Source: CAZNRY01 sp964575675
GTDB lineage: Bacteria > Eisenbacteria > RBG-16-71-46 > CAIMUX01 > VGJL01
Length of the DNA stretch: 40,936 bases
Assembly (NCBI GenBank): GCA_964575675.1
Contig: CAZNRY010000010.1
Location: forward strand, 1 to 40,936
Direction of reading: 5' to 3'
The position numbers and the translations under genes are program-made. Below are positions 30,845 through 39,713 of the stretch, in pieces (the first letter of the stretch is position 1; each line of letters opens with the position of its first letter). The notes below the pieces were generated by a model, which saw nothing but the letters and a program-made list of their open reading frames with translations, made no database searches and was not told where the DNA came from.

Positions 30845-32533
30845 ATGGCCGGCTTGGTCGAGTGTGTCCCCAATTTTAGCGAGGGAAGGGACGGCGCGGT
30901 CCTCGATGCGATAGCGCGGGAGATCGAGTCGGTCGATGGGATCCGTCTCCTCGACGTCGACCCGGGCGCCGACACGAACCGGACCGTCGTGACCTTCGTC
31001 GGCCCGCCCGCCCCCGTCGCGGAGGCCGCCTTCCGGGCGATTCGCTGCGCCGCCGAGCGGATCGACATGAGCAAGCACACGGGGGCCCATCCCCGCATGG
31101 GCGCCACCGACGTTTGCCCCTTCGTTCCCGTGAGCGGCGTCACTATGGAAGACTGCGTCGCCATCTCTCGATCGGTCGGAGAGCGCGTCGGCCGTGAGCT
31201 CGGGATTCCAGTCTATCTCTACGAACATGCGGCCACGCGCCCGGAGCGGAGGAGCCTCGCCGACATCCGCGTGGGCGAGTACGAGGCGCTGGAGGCGAAG
31301 CTCAAGGATCCCCGATGGGCCCCCGACTTTGGCCCCGCCGCGTTCAACGCGCGGGCCGGCGCGACCGTGATGGGCGCGCGCGAGTTCTTGATCGCATACA
31401 ACGTGAATCTGAACACCCGCGACAAGAAGCTCGCGGGCGAGATCGCGCTGAACATTCGCGAGACCGGACGCCTCGCCAAGGATGCCAGCGGACAGCAGAT
31501 TCTCGAGCCCGACGGGACTCCCGCGCGAAAGGCCGGATTGTTGAAGGCTGTGCGCGCCGTCGGCTGGACGATCGAGGAGTACGGTTGCGCCCAGATCTCG
31601 ATCAACCTCCTGAATTATCAGGTCACGGCCGTGCATGAGGCGTTCGAGGCGTGCGTTGTCGAGGCCGCCAAGCTGGGGCTTCGCGTGACGGGAAGCGAGC
31701 TCGTCGGCCTGATCCCGCTCGAGGCGGTCCGGATGGCCGGCCGCTACTATCTCTTGCGGCAGGGGAAGTCGGCGGGCGTGCCGGAGACAGAGCTGGTTCA
31801 CGTCGCCGTCCAGTCCCTCGGCCTGAACAGCATTTCGCCCTTCGATCCCGCGAAGAAGATCATCGAGTACCGCGTGCGCGAGGGGCGCAACACCCTCGTC
31901 GCCCGGAGCATTCGAGGTTTTGTGGATGAGCTGTCGAGCGATTCTCCCGCCCCTGGCGGCGGGAGCGTCGCTGCGCTTTGCGGCGCCCTCGGCGCGGCGC
32001 TCGGCGCGATGGTCGCGAACCTGACGATCGGCAAGAAGGGGTTCGAGGCCGTCCGCGATGAGATGCTCGAAATGGCGGACCGGGGCCAAATCGTGAAGGA
32101 TGCTTTCCTCGAGGGCATCGATCGAGACACGGACGCGTTCAACGCCGTGATGGCTGCGGGACGGCTCCCGAAAAAGACGGTGGAAGAGCAGGCGGCGAGC
32201 AATGCGGCCATGCAGGAAGCGTTCCGGAGCGCGATCCTCGTTCCCTTCGGCGTTCTCGAACGGACCGAGGAGGTCCTCGACTTGGCCGAGGCGACCGCTT
32301 TGCGCGGGAACCCGAATTCGGCGAGCGATGCGGCGGTGGCGGCCCTGACCGCCGTCGCGGCCGCCGAGGGCGCTTACGACAACGTGATGATCAACATTCC
32401 GGGAATCGCCGATCGCACCTGGGCCGCGGATGTCGCCGGGCGCGCAAGCACGATTCTCGCTGCCGTGCGTTCCCGAGGCGAGCGGATCTCGCGAGAGGTT
32501 CGCGAACGGCTCGAAACTCAGGCGAGGGGATGA
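30845..32533 (+). CDS. ftcD: Bifunctional glutamate formiminotransferase / formimino-THF cyclodeaminase
   Basis: Transfers the formimino group from formiminoglutamate to tetrahydrofolate, then releases ammonia to give methenyl-THF, the last steps of one histidine degradation route. The protein has 562 residues. The formiminotransferase half (1-~300) has LVECVPNFSEGRD, DPGADTNRTVVTFVG and KHTGAHPRMGATDVCPFVP with the catalytic His in the HPRMGA region. A joining segment leads to the helical cyclodeaminase (about 358-562), with FVDELSSDSPAPGGGSVAAL and MINIPGI. The ATG at 30845 follows AAGGAGGTGGCGG. This is the fused form, as in animals and some bacteria, rather than two separate subunits. No other histidine-utilisation gene is nearby. 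The stop overlaps the next start as ATGA. Confidence 0.95.
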   Translation: MAGLVECVPNFSEGRDGAVLDAIAREIESVDGIRLLDVDPGADTNRTVVTFVGPPAPVAEAAFRAIRCAAERIDMSKHTGAHPRMGATDVCPFVPVSGVTMEDCVAISRSVGERVGRELGIPVYLYEHAATRPERRSLADIRVGEYEALEAKLKDPRWAPDFGPAAFNARAGATVMGAREFLIAYNVNLNTRDKKLAGEIALNIRETGRLAKDASGQQILEPDGTPARKAGLLKAVRAVGWTIEEYGCAQISINLLNYQVTAVHEAFEACVVEAAKLGLRVTGSELVGLIPLEAVRMAGRYYLLRQGKSAGVPETELVHVAVQSLGLNSISPFDPAKKIIEYRVREGRNTLVARSIRGFVDELSSDSPAPGGGSVAALCGALGAALGAMVANLTIGKKGFEAVRDEMLEMADRGQIVKDAFLEGIDRDTDAFNAVMAAGRLPKKTVEEQAASNAAMQEAFRSAILVPFGVLERTEEVLDLAEATALRGNPNSASDAAVAALTAVAAAEGAYDNVMINIPGIADRTWAADVAGRASTILAAVRSRGERISREVRERLETQARG

Positions 32534-33810
32534 CGCTTAGGCCCTCCCGTTCGCTCCGGGCGTTCGGTGGACTCCAGAGTATCCTCGGGCTCCGAAATAT
32601 CCTCGAGCGCCGGGCGATCCTCAGGATCCGGTCTCTCCTCGGCCTCCGCGCGCGGGGAGACCGAAACGGCGGGTTCTCTCCCGTCCCCTTCCTGTTGTTC
32701 ACCTTCCTTTGCTCGTTCGTCGGATGCGGCCAGGACAGCGGCACCAGGCCTCCCCCTCCCGAGAATCAGTGGAGCGCGCTCGGCCCCGGCTTCTCACACC
32801 CGGCGCGCGCCCTGGCAACCTATCGGGACGAGTTGGTCGCCGGCGGGCGGTTCCTTCAGGCAGGCGACAGTGTGGTCAACGGCATCGCCCGTTGGGATGG
32901 ATCGAGTTGGCATCGGCTGGGAGCCGGGTTCGGACCGGCCGGTTCCGTCGAGCTGGTTCACTCGTTATTGGTTCACGAAGAGAACCTGATCGCCGGGGGC
33001 GACTTCTCGCAAGCCGGCGGAACGGCCGCAGGCAACGTCGCCCGTTGGGACGGAGCCGCATGGTCGCCCCTGAGTGCGGGAATCGACGGCCCGGTTCTCG
33101 CGCTGGCGGCCTATGGCGGACAGTTCGTCGCCGGAGGGGCTTTCGAGAACGCGGGAGAGGGCGCGGCCTTGGCAATCTCGCTCTGGGATGGTGGGCAATG
33201 GGGGCCGCTCGGCACGGGAATGCGCCGTTCCGGCCGATCCGCAACGGTCGAGGCCCTCGTCCTCTTTCGTGGAGACCTGATCGCCGGGGGCGATTTCGAC
33301 CAGGCGGGAGATGACCCCGCGAGCAACATCGCACGGTGGGACGGCGCCGCATGGAGTCCGCTTGCGGGTGGAGCGGACGGCAAGGTCCATGCGCTCGCCG
33401 TCTGGAACGATCGACTGATCGCGGGCGGCGAGTTCACCCACGCGGGAGGAGTCGCCGCCAACCGGATCGCCCAGTGGGACGGGACCGCCTGGCAGCCGCT
33501 CGGCTCTGGGATGACCGTCAGCCTCGAAGGATTCCCCGCTCCGGGCGTGGCCTGCCTCGCATCCTTCGAGACCGACCTCTTCGCCGGTGGTTACTTCCGG
33601 AAGGCCGGAGGGGGCTGGGCGAATTGCATCGCCCGTTGGAACGGCGCAAGTTGGTTCGCCCTAGGCGGGACCGATCTACCCGTTCTCGGCCTCGCCGTGC
33701 ACGACGGGGGGTTGATTCTCGCCGGGGGGTTCGATTGGGCGGGCGGCGTCACGGCCCACAGAATCGCCCGCTGGGGACTTTTGGGCTCGGCGCCTCGCGA
33801 AATGCTCTAG
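32530..33810 (+). CDS. Lipoprotein beta-propeller with WDG repeats
   Basis: A protein of 426 residues. The frame starts at an ATG overlapping the ftcD stop. A ~50-residue Arg/Leu-rich stretch of imperfect repeats (LQSILGLRNILERRAILRI) precedes the real signal sequence (FLLFTFLCSFVGC, Cys66), so the true start may be further in. The mature part has about seven repeats of ~45 residues, each with a (L/V)-(I/V)-AGG-x-F-xx-AGG core followed by (I/V)-A-x-WDG-xx-W-xx-L. Examples are NLIAGGDFSQAGGTAAGNVA and RLIAGGEFTHAGGVAANRIA. This is a seven- or eight-bladed propeller like Rax2/delta-60-type proteins. No enzyme site is seen. The 3' end overlaps the opposite-strand gene at 33676-35106 by 135 bases. 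Confidence 0.85.
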   Translation: MTLRPSRSLRAFGGLQSILGLRNILERRAILRIRSLLGLRARGDRNGGFSPVPFLLFTFLCSFVGCGQDSGTRPPPPENQWSALGPGFSHPARALATYRDELVAGGRFLQAGDSVVNGIARWDGSSWHRLGAGFGPAGSVELVHSLLVHEENLIAGGDFSQAGGTAAGNVARWDGAAWSPLSAGIDGPVLALAAYGGQFVAGGAFENAGEGAALAISLWDGGQWGPLGTGMRRSGRSATVEALVLFRGDLIAGGDFDQAGDDPASNIARWDGAAWSPLAGGADGKVHALAVWNDRLIAGGEFTHAGGVAANRIAQWDGTAWQPLGSGMTVSLEGFPAPGVACLASFETDLFAGGYFRKAGGGWANCIARWNGASWFALGGTDLPVLGLAVHDGGLILAGGFDWAGGVTAHRIARWGLLGSAPREML

Positions 33811-35106
33811 AGCGAAGATGCTTGCCAGGACGAACCCCAACCTGGCCTCGTACGTCGCCGAGAGCGCATGCCTCTCCACCTCCATCGCATCCCCATGCCA
33901 GATCAGAATCAAGTGGGGCGCGCTGAGCAGCATCATCAGGGCAGGGACGAGTGTGTACCGCTTCGATCTGTCCCTCCACTGCGCGGCCGTGACCGCCAGA
34001 AGAGCGAATGCGATCAGCGTCCAGACCGGCAACAGCCGGCCATCCCAGCCGATTCCGCTGACGCTCTCCGGGACGAGCGACTTGAACTCCTTCGGTTGGT
34101 ACTCCCGCAAGTCGGCCTCGAAAATCGTCCCCAAGTAGGAGATGGGCGCCCCAACCAGATATCCGGGATGCGCGAGCAGGAAGGACGTGTAGGTGCTGCG
34201 CCCGTGCTTCGACGACCAATCTCTGAAGTCGGTTACCCCCTCGTCGACATAGAACACCCGTCTCCTCGGCCCCGGAACCTTGCCGGCGTAATCCATCAAT
34301 CTCTCGCTCACGGGCATCCCCTTCGCCATGAAGTAGCCGACCTTTTTCTCGTCGGGCAGGATGCGCTGTTGGACCAGGTTGTAGTAGGGGAATACCCAGC
34401 GGTTCCCCGCGGTGACGAGCGCACTGCTTCCGATGAAGATCGCCAAATACCACACGCCGAGAGATCGAAGGAACTTCCTCGGGGTCGGGGCGAAGCGGCG
34501 AGCGAACGAAGCAGCGATCAGAATCGGCGCGAGGGTGGCCAGGATGAGCGCGTTGATGTCTCTCGAGAGACCGAACATCAACGAGAGCAGCGCGACCGCG
34601 ATCGCTTGCCTCCCGCCGGGAGCCGCGGCGAAGGCGAGCCACGCGCCGGCGAGCCCGGTGAAGAGGGTCAAAGACAACGACTCGGTCAGCACCGTGTAGT
34701 GCCATTGGACGACCGGTGCGCACGTCGCCAGCAGAAACAGCACGGCTAATGCGATCCCCCTGCGGAGGTTCGTTCCAATCAACCGGACGCAGCAAGCGCC
34801 CAGAAATCCCCAGGATATGAGCGCGAGAATGAGCTGCACGGTGACGATCGTTCCGGGCATGCCTCCGCAGAGTTTGAACAGGATCGGCACCAATGGAGGG
34901 CGCGAGTTGCTGATCGTCGCGCTGTCGCCGATCCAGAAAGCCTCCGAAAAGACGGATAGCGACGCCAGATGAAGATAGTCGTTGGAATCGTTGAAAGGGC
35001 GGAGATCCCGCAACGGCAGGAGCATGGCGAGATAGCCGAGGAGAATGGAAGCAACGTAAGTTGCGATCAGGAGGTTTGCGGCTCGCTTGTCTCTGCTGGA
35101 GTTCAT
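33676..35106 (-). CDS. Polytopic membrane protein, GT-C glycosyltransferase-like
   Basis: A protein of 476 residues with roughly ten hydrophobic segments (for example LIATYVASILLGYLAMLLPL, MPGTIVTVQLILALISWGFL, GIALAVLFLLATCAP). The first outer loop contains RPFNDSNDYLHLASL, the position where GT-C transferases place their catalytic Asp. A large soluble loop (residues ~255-345) follows the middle helices. This resembles the PMT/ArnT-like GT-C fold, which moves sugars from lipid carriers; it is not certain. The ATG at 35106 is chosen over a GTG 21 bases earlier. The last ~45 residues are hydrophilic, unlike anything in the family, and lie antisense to the propeller gene, so the C-terminus may be a run-through. 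Confidence 0.7.
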   Translation of the reverse strand: MNSSRDKRAANLLIATYVASILLGYLAMLLPLRDLRPFNDSNDYLHLASLSVFSEAFWIGDSATISNSRPPLVPILFKLCGGMPGTIVTVQLILALISWGFLGACCVRLIGTNLRRGIALAVLFLLATCAPVVQWHYTVLTESLSLTLFTGLAGAWLAFAAAPGGRQAIAVALLSLMFGLSRDINALILATLAPILIAASFARRFAPTPRKFLRSLGVWYLAIFIGSSALVTAGNRWVFPYYNLVQQRILPDEKKVGYFMAKGMPVSERLMDYAGKVPGPRRRVFYVDEGVTDFRDWSSKHGRSTYTSFLLAHPGYLVGAPISYLGTIFEADLREYQPKEFKSLVPESVSGIGWDGRLLPVWTLIAFALLAVTAAQWRDRSKRYTLVPALMMLLSAPHLILIWHGDAMEVERHALSATYEARLGFVLASIFALEHFARRRAQKSPAGDSVGRDAARPIEPPGENQPPVVHGEAENG

Positions 35107-35198
35107 GACGACGGGTGGATCCCCCACCCGCAGAGTATTGCATCGTGCAACGGGGTCGTCCAGATCCTCTTCGCAGGCTCCCGCCTCGCCTCCAACCC

Positions 35199-35207
35199 TG
35201 CTATAAT
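35199..35207 (+). promoter_or_regulatory. Extended -10 promoter for the deiminase gene
   Basis: TGCTATAAT combines a perfect TATAAT box with the TG dinucleotide of extended -10 promoters. No -35 box is seen at the usual spacing, as expected for this class. Transcription would start near 35214, leaving a leader of about 57 bases before the ATG at 35271. Confidence 0.6.
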
Positions 35208-35270
35208 GGAGTGGTCCGATTCGTAGGGTCCGGCCGTTTCGTGCGGCGCGTGAACACCCGAGGAGACATC

Positions 35271-37094
35271 ATGCTTCGCTTCACGACGAGCCCCCATTCC
35301 CATCGGTCCTTTGCCGCTTCCGCCGTGATCCTGCTCTTAGGCGTCATCATCTTCACCATCCCTGCGCGCGCCGATGTGCAGCCGGAATCAACGATCGATC
35401 GTTGGGAATGGGATGTGGACCACATCGCAAAGCAGCTCCCGATCTGGGAGACCCCGGAAGAGCGGGCTGCGTGGGGCGACCGGCCGTTTCTCAGGCTCGT
35501 CAACGACCCGCCCCCGGTCGGACCGATTCGCAACGTCGGCGAATACGAGCCGATGGTGAAGGCATTGATCCGCTATCCGCTGGGAATCCCCTACTCGCTG
35601 ATCGCCGAGATGCATGAGAAGGTCCAGATCGCCTGCATCGTCTCCTCGACCTACTACAACACGGCCCGCACGAACTTCCAGTCGAACGGGATCGATCCAA
35701 ATACGGTCGATTGGCTCATCACCGCCTCCAACTCCTACTGGACGCGCGATTACGGCCCTTGGTTCGTCTTCGATGGGAACGGCGACATCCGGATCATCGA
35801 CCACTACTACAACCGGCCGGCCCGCCCGGATGACAACGTGATCCCGATTTTCTGCGGAACCCAGTGGGGAATCCCCGTTCACACTCACGATCTCTGGACC
35901 ACCGGCGGCAACTACATGACCGACGGCTACGGGATCTCCTTCTCGACCGACCTCGTCTGGACAGAGAACTCGAGCCTTACCCACGAGCAGATCTTCCAGC
36001 GGATGCAGGACTACTACGGGCTCAACACCTACAACGTGGTTCCCGACATTTCGACCTCCGGCATCCATCACATCGATTGCTGGGCCAAGCTCCTCGACGA
36101 GGAGACGGTCATCATCAAACAAGTCGCGACGACTCACGGCGACTACCCCGAGCTCGAGCAGAACGCGACCCTGGTCGCGTCCCTCCAGAGTTCGATGGGC
36201 AGGAACTACCATGTCGTCCGCGTCTACTGCCAGGCAATCGGAAGCGGGGACGTCGCGAGCTACACGAACTCGCTCATTCTGAATGACAAGATCATCGTCC
36301 CGACCTTCAACTCCGCCACCAACGACAACAACGCCCTCCAGGCATATAGAAACGCGGCGCCCGGCTACGAGGTGATCGGGACGTACTACAGCGGCTGGCT
36401 CTCGGATGACGCGATCCATTGCCGCGTGATGGGGATCGCCGACGGTGGAATGCTTCGCGTCGCGCATACACCGATCGTCGGCTGGGACACCTATGCGGCG
36501 ATCCCGGTCCGGGCGTTCATCGATGATCGAAGCGAGGCGGGACTCAAATCCGACTCGCTCCTCGTCTACTGGCGGACCTACCCGACCGGCCAGACTCCGC
36601 CAGCCTTCGCGGCGAGTGTGATGGCGACCGACTCCCCCGCGGACTGGTATGCGACCGACATCCCGGCCCAGCCGAGCGGGACGACGGTTGACTACTACAT
36701 CCACGCGGTTGACAACACGAATCGACGGGAAGGGATGCCGCGCACCGAACCGGCGGCGTGGTACTCGTTCGTTGTGACCCTGCCCGCCGCCGGGATCGCG
36801 GGGATGCCGGAGAATGCGCGCGCGGCGCTCGATCAAAATGCGCCGAACCCGTTCCGTGATGCCACAGTCTTCTCGTTTGAGCTCAAGTACGCGGACCACG
36901 CTCGACTCGCGCTCTATGATCCACAGGGGCGCCTGGTGCGCACGATCGTCGACGGGCCGGTCGGTCCCGGACACCACGTCTACTCGTGGGACGGCCGGAA
37001 CGAGCAGGGGCAGGATGTTGCCGCAGGGACCTACTTCTACCGGCTCACGGCCGCGGGGATCTCGTACACGCGGAAGGCGGTGCTGGTGCGGTAG
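35271..37094 (+). CDS. Secreted peptidylarginine / agmatine deiminase-family protein with FlgD-like C-terminal domain
   Basis: A protein of 607 residues. The ATG at 35271 follows AGGAGACATC and opens a signal peptide ending PARA. The catalytic domain (about 50-440) is of the Porphyromonas-type peptidylarginine deiminase family, which turns arginine into citrulline or acts on agmatine. Candidate catalytic residues can be placed: Asp160 in YWTRDYGPWFVF, His267 and Asp269 in GIHHIDCWAK, Asn333 in SYTNSLIL, and the nucleophile Cys384 in AIHCRVMGIAD. A beta-rich linker (VRAFIDDRSEAGLKSDSLLV) and a FlgD-like Ig / type IX-type domain follow: NAPNPFRDATVFSFEL, LALYDPQGRLVRTI, VYSWDGRNEQGQDVAAGTYF. 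A secreted deiminase with such an end resembles PPAD of Porphyromonas gingivalis. The substrate is unknown. Confidence 0.88.
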   Translation: MLRFTTSPHSHRSFAASAVILLLGVIIFTIPARADVQPESTIDRWEWDVDHIAKQLPIWETPEERAAWGDRPFLRLVNDPPPVGPIRNVGEYEPMVKALIRYPLGIPYSLIAEMHEKVQIACIVSSTYYNTARTNFQSNGIDPNTVDWLITASNSYWTRDYGPWFVFDGNGDIRIIDHYYNRPARPDDNVIPIFCGTQWGIPVHTHDLWTTGGNYMTDGYGISFSTDLVWTENSSLTHEQIFQRMQDYYGLNTYNVVPDISTSGIHHIDCWAKLLDEETVIIKQVATTHGDYPELEQNATLVASLQSSMGRNYHVVRVYCQAIGSGDVASYTNSLILNDKIIVPTFNSATNDNNALQAYRNAAPGYEVIGTYYSGWLSDDAIHCRVMGIADGGMLRVAHTPIVGWDTYAAIPVRAFIDDRSEAGLKSDSLLVYWRTYPTGQTPPAFAASVMATDSPADWYATDIPAQPSGTTVDYYIHAVDNTNRREGMPRTEPAAWYSFVVTLPAAGIAGMPENARAALDQNAPNPFRDATVFSFELKYADHARLALYDPQGRLVRTIVDGPVGPGHHVYSWDGRNEQGQDVAAGTYFYRLTAAGISYTRKAVLVR

Positions 37095-37174
37095 TGGGGG
37101 GACTGACCCCGTCAGGCCACCCGTCACGTTGCCGCTCGAGCCCTCTGCGCAGGCCCGCCTCGCGCCCGCCGGCC

Positions 37175-38344
37175 CTACTCCACTCTCAGCTTCCTCGCTC
37201 CCACGGCGAGGAACACCGCTGTGTACCCGAGCAGCACCAGACACGGCACGACCACGACCTCGCCTCCCCTGCCGAACGAGATCAACCCGTGCAGCGCCCC
37301 CATCGCCCACGCCGCGGGCGAGATGTGTCCCGCGATCTGCAGCCACTGCGGGACGATCTCGAGCGGCCACCAGCAGCCGCCGATCGCGCTCAGGAAGAGC
37401 GGGACGATCCAGCCGACCGCGCCCGCCTGCTCCGGCGTCCGGAGCAGCGCGCCGAGCATCATCCCGAGGGAGGCGCACGCGAGTCCGAGGCAGACGAGCA
37501 GGAAGAACAATCCGGCGGGACTGGGCCCCCAGTAGACCCCGTAGAGAAGCCGCCCGGCGATGAGCAGGATCACGCTCTGGCCGATCGCCAGGGCCAGCCG
37601 TCCCAGGAGCTTCCCCGTGAGAAGGCCGAACCGGCTGACCGGCTGGCTCGCCAGCCGCGCCAGGCAGCGCGTCTGCTTCTCCTCAGTCAGCAGAAGAGCG
37701 CTGTAGATCACCGTGTTGACCAGCATGAAGAGGACGAGCATCGCCGGCGCGCTCGCGGCGAACCCGCTCGGCACGGCCTTACCGCGCCCGGCGTTCCGCG
37801 AGATCACCTCTACAACCGACGGCCGCGCGCTCATCTCGCGGAAGCGCTGCTGGAATCCCGGGTTCTCGACGGGGAGCTTCGGACGGACCTCCGCTGTGTC
37901 GATTTCGGCCAGCACGGCGAGCGTCCGCACGATCGCCTTCTGGATGTGGACCTCGGCCGTCATGTCGCGATCGCTGTTGCTGTTCTTCCCCAGCTCCATG
38001 CGCAGGGCGACCCGGTTCCCCGATGCGAGGCTGTCCGAGAATCCGAGTGGAACCGTCACGGTCCGGATCGATTCCACGATCCCCGCGCTGTCGGGACTCA
38101 CATTCCTCAGGACGAATCCTTCGCCTCGCAGGTTCTCGAGGAATGCCTCCGACAGGAAGCTTCGATCTCGATCCACGACGGTGAGCGCCGTCTTAGTCGT
38201 ACTTCCGCCGCCTCCCATCAGCTTCCCGAAGAGACCGATGAAGGCGATCGGCATGATCAGAATCCAGACGAGGGCTTGCCGCTCCTTCAACACCAGGCGA
38301 AGCTCGCCCGCGGCGAGGGTGAGGATAGGACGGATCATCATCAC
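37175..38344 (-). CDS. ABC-2 type transporter permease
   Basis: A protein of 389 residues with the ABC-2 layout: one N-terminal helix (ALVWILIMPIAFIGLFGKLM), a ~150-residue outer domain (LTVVDRDRSFLSEAFLENLR), and then a block of about five helices (PAMLVLFMLVNTVIYSALLL, LALAIGQSVILLIAG, AGLFFLLVCLGLACASLGMM, AVGWIVPLFLSAIGGCWWPL, VVVVPCLVLLGYTAVFL). YSALLLTEEKQTRCLARLASQPVSR is the coupling-helix motif facing the ATPase. Its start overlaps the previous permease stop by four bases. With the second permease and the ATPase it forms one exporter of the NatAB/YhfI-like family. The substrate is unknown. Confidence 0.92.
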   Translation of the reverse strand: MMMIRPILTLAAGELRLVLKERQALVWILIMPIAFIGLFGKLMGGGGSTTKTALTVVDRDRSFLSEAFLENLRGEGFVLRNVSPDSAGIVESIRTVTVPLGFSDSLASGNRVALRMELGKNSNSDRDMTAEVHIQKAIVRTLAVLAEIDTAEVRPKLPVENPGFQQRFREMSARPSVVEVISRNAGRGKAVPSGFAASAPAMLVLFMLVNTVIYSALLLTEEKQTRCLARLASQPVSRFGLLTGKLLGRLALAIGQSVILLIAGRLLYGVYWGPSPAGLFFLLVCLGLACASLGMMLGALLRTPEQAGAVGWIVPLFLSAIGGCWWPLEIVPQWLQIAGHISPAAWAMGALHGLISFGRGGEVVVVPCLVLLGYTAVFLAVGARKLRVE

Positions 38345-39600
38345 GCCCCCCTCAGGAACCGCCGACGAATCAGCGGGATCGAGACGATCGTGAAGACCGC
38401 ACCCACCCCGGCCAAAACGGCCAAGTTCGCCGCGAGATCGGGCAACGACGCACCCTCGAAGAGGAGCTTCCGGAATCCTTCATTCGCCCAGTAGTTCAGC
38501 GTGAACGGCGACACGTTCCGCGCGAAGGCCGGCAGCGACTGAAGCGGGACGAAGCTCCCCCCGAGCATCGACATGACCATCACGGCGATGCTTCCGAATG
38601 CCGTCCCCGCCCGCTCCGATTCGAAGATCGCCTGCAGGAGCGTCGCGAAGCCGGTCGCCGCCCAGGCGAAGGCGATCGACAGCACGACGAATCCCAGCGG
38701 AGAGATTCCGCGCCTGCCCCAGAACGCGGCGACAAGGCTCAGGATCACAATGCATCCGAGCGCGAGGACCAGCGTCGAGAGGATCTTTCCGAGAATCGCC
38801 GTCCACGGTCCAATCGGCGAGGTGAACTGTCGGGCCAGGGTGCCCATCGCCTCCTCGCGCCGCAGGTCCGACATTCCCGTGATCGCGAGCGTGAGCAGAG
38901 AGAACGCCGCCATCCCCGGCAGGACGAAGAGAGCGATCGTGAACGGCGCGCTCCCCGAGGAATCATCCTCCTCGCCCCCCGCCTTCTCCTTCTCAAGGCG
39001 GATCGCGGGCGGGAAGGCGTAACGGGACACACCGCGGATCCGGTGGCCGATGTCGACCGAGACGCGAGAGACGAAAAGGTCCTGGGGCGAGCCGGTCCAC
39101 GATTTGGTCTGCCCGCGAATCTCCCGCATCGGCTCGCCGAGGATGCGCGAGGCCGTCGTTCCCAGCAGCGCGAGCACGCTCACGTACTCTTCGACGATCT
39201 GCGGATAGACCGATTGCGCCGGGTTCTTGATCAACTCGAGCCGCGTCGGCGATCCGGCCACGAGGCTGTCGCTGAATCCCTTCGGCACGCGAAGGACGGC
39301 CGAGACCTTGTCGTTCTCGACGAGTTGGATCGCGTCGGCAAGTTTCGCCGGAGTCACCTGGAACTTGACCGGCGCGCCTTCCTGCGTGAATGCCGAGGAG
39401 ACGAATCGACTCAGGAAGCCGCCGTCCTCATCGACCAAGGCGAGCTTGATCGGGGCGAGCTTCGCGCTCCCGCGCCCGCCGAAGGCAAGCCCGATCAGGA
39501 GCGAGAAAACAACGGGGAAGAACAGGAAAACGATGATCCCCATCGGCGAGCGGACCGTGCGGAGCAGATCCTTGCGGAGGACGCAAAAGAGGGAACTCAT
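38341..39600 (-). CDS. ABC-2 type transporter permease
   Basis: A protein of 419 residues. The ATG at 39600 follows GGAGATCGACC and gives the standard N-terminus KDLLRTVRSPMGIIVFLFFP. A helix, an outer domain (IKLALVDEDGGFLSRFVSSA) and a C-terminal helical block follow (FTIALFVLPGMAAFSLLTLA, LVLALGCIVILSLVAAFWG, FVVLSIAFAWAATGFATLLQ, VMVMSMLGGSFVPLQSLPAF). The coupling motif is DLRREEAMGTLARQFTSPIG. An acidic stretch (KEKAGGEEDDSSGS) lies just before the second helix. It is paralogous to the downstream permease, with which it probably forms a heterodimer. Confidence 0.92.
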   Translation of the reverse strand: MSSLFCVLRKDLLRTVRSPMGIIVFLFFPVVFSLLIGLAFGGRGSAKLAPIKLALVDEDGGFLSRFVSSAFTQEGAPVKFQVTPAKLADAIQLVENDKVSAVLRVPKGFSDSLVAGSPTRLELIKNPAQSVYPQIVEEYVSVLALLGTTASRILGEPMREIRGQTKSWTGSPQDLFVSRVSVDIGHRIRGVSRYAFPPAIRLEKEKAGGEEDDSSGSAPFTIALFVLPGMAAFSLLTLAITGMSDLRREEAMGTLARQFTSPIGPWTAILGKILSTLVLALGCIVILSLVAAFWGRRGISPLGFVVLSIAFAWAATGFATLLQAIFESERAGTAFGSIAVMVMSMLGGSFVPLQSLPAFARNVSPFTLNYWANEGFRKLLFEGASLPDLAANLAVLAGVGAVFTIVSIPLIRRRFLRGA

Positions 39601-39713
39601 GGTCGATCTCCGCGCCCGGTGGTCGCGCTGCCCCGCGGGCGGCATCGCCCTTCGATCGCGTGCGGTCGGGCGATTGCGGACGCGCAGGTGGTCTCGACTA
39701 CCATCGCCTCATC

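Noticed and set aside
29705..32089. A 794-codon minus-strand frame running across ftcD and the lipoprotein genes
   Set aside because: It cuts across genes with clear motifs on both strands and has no domain of its own.
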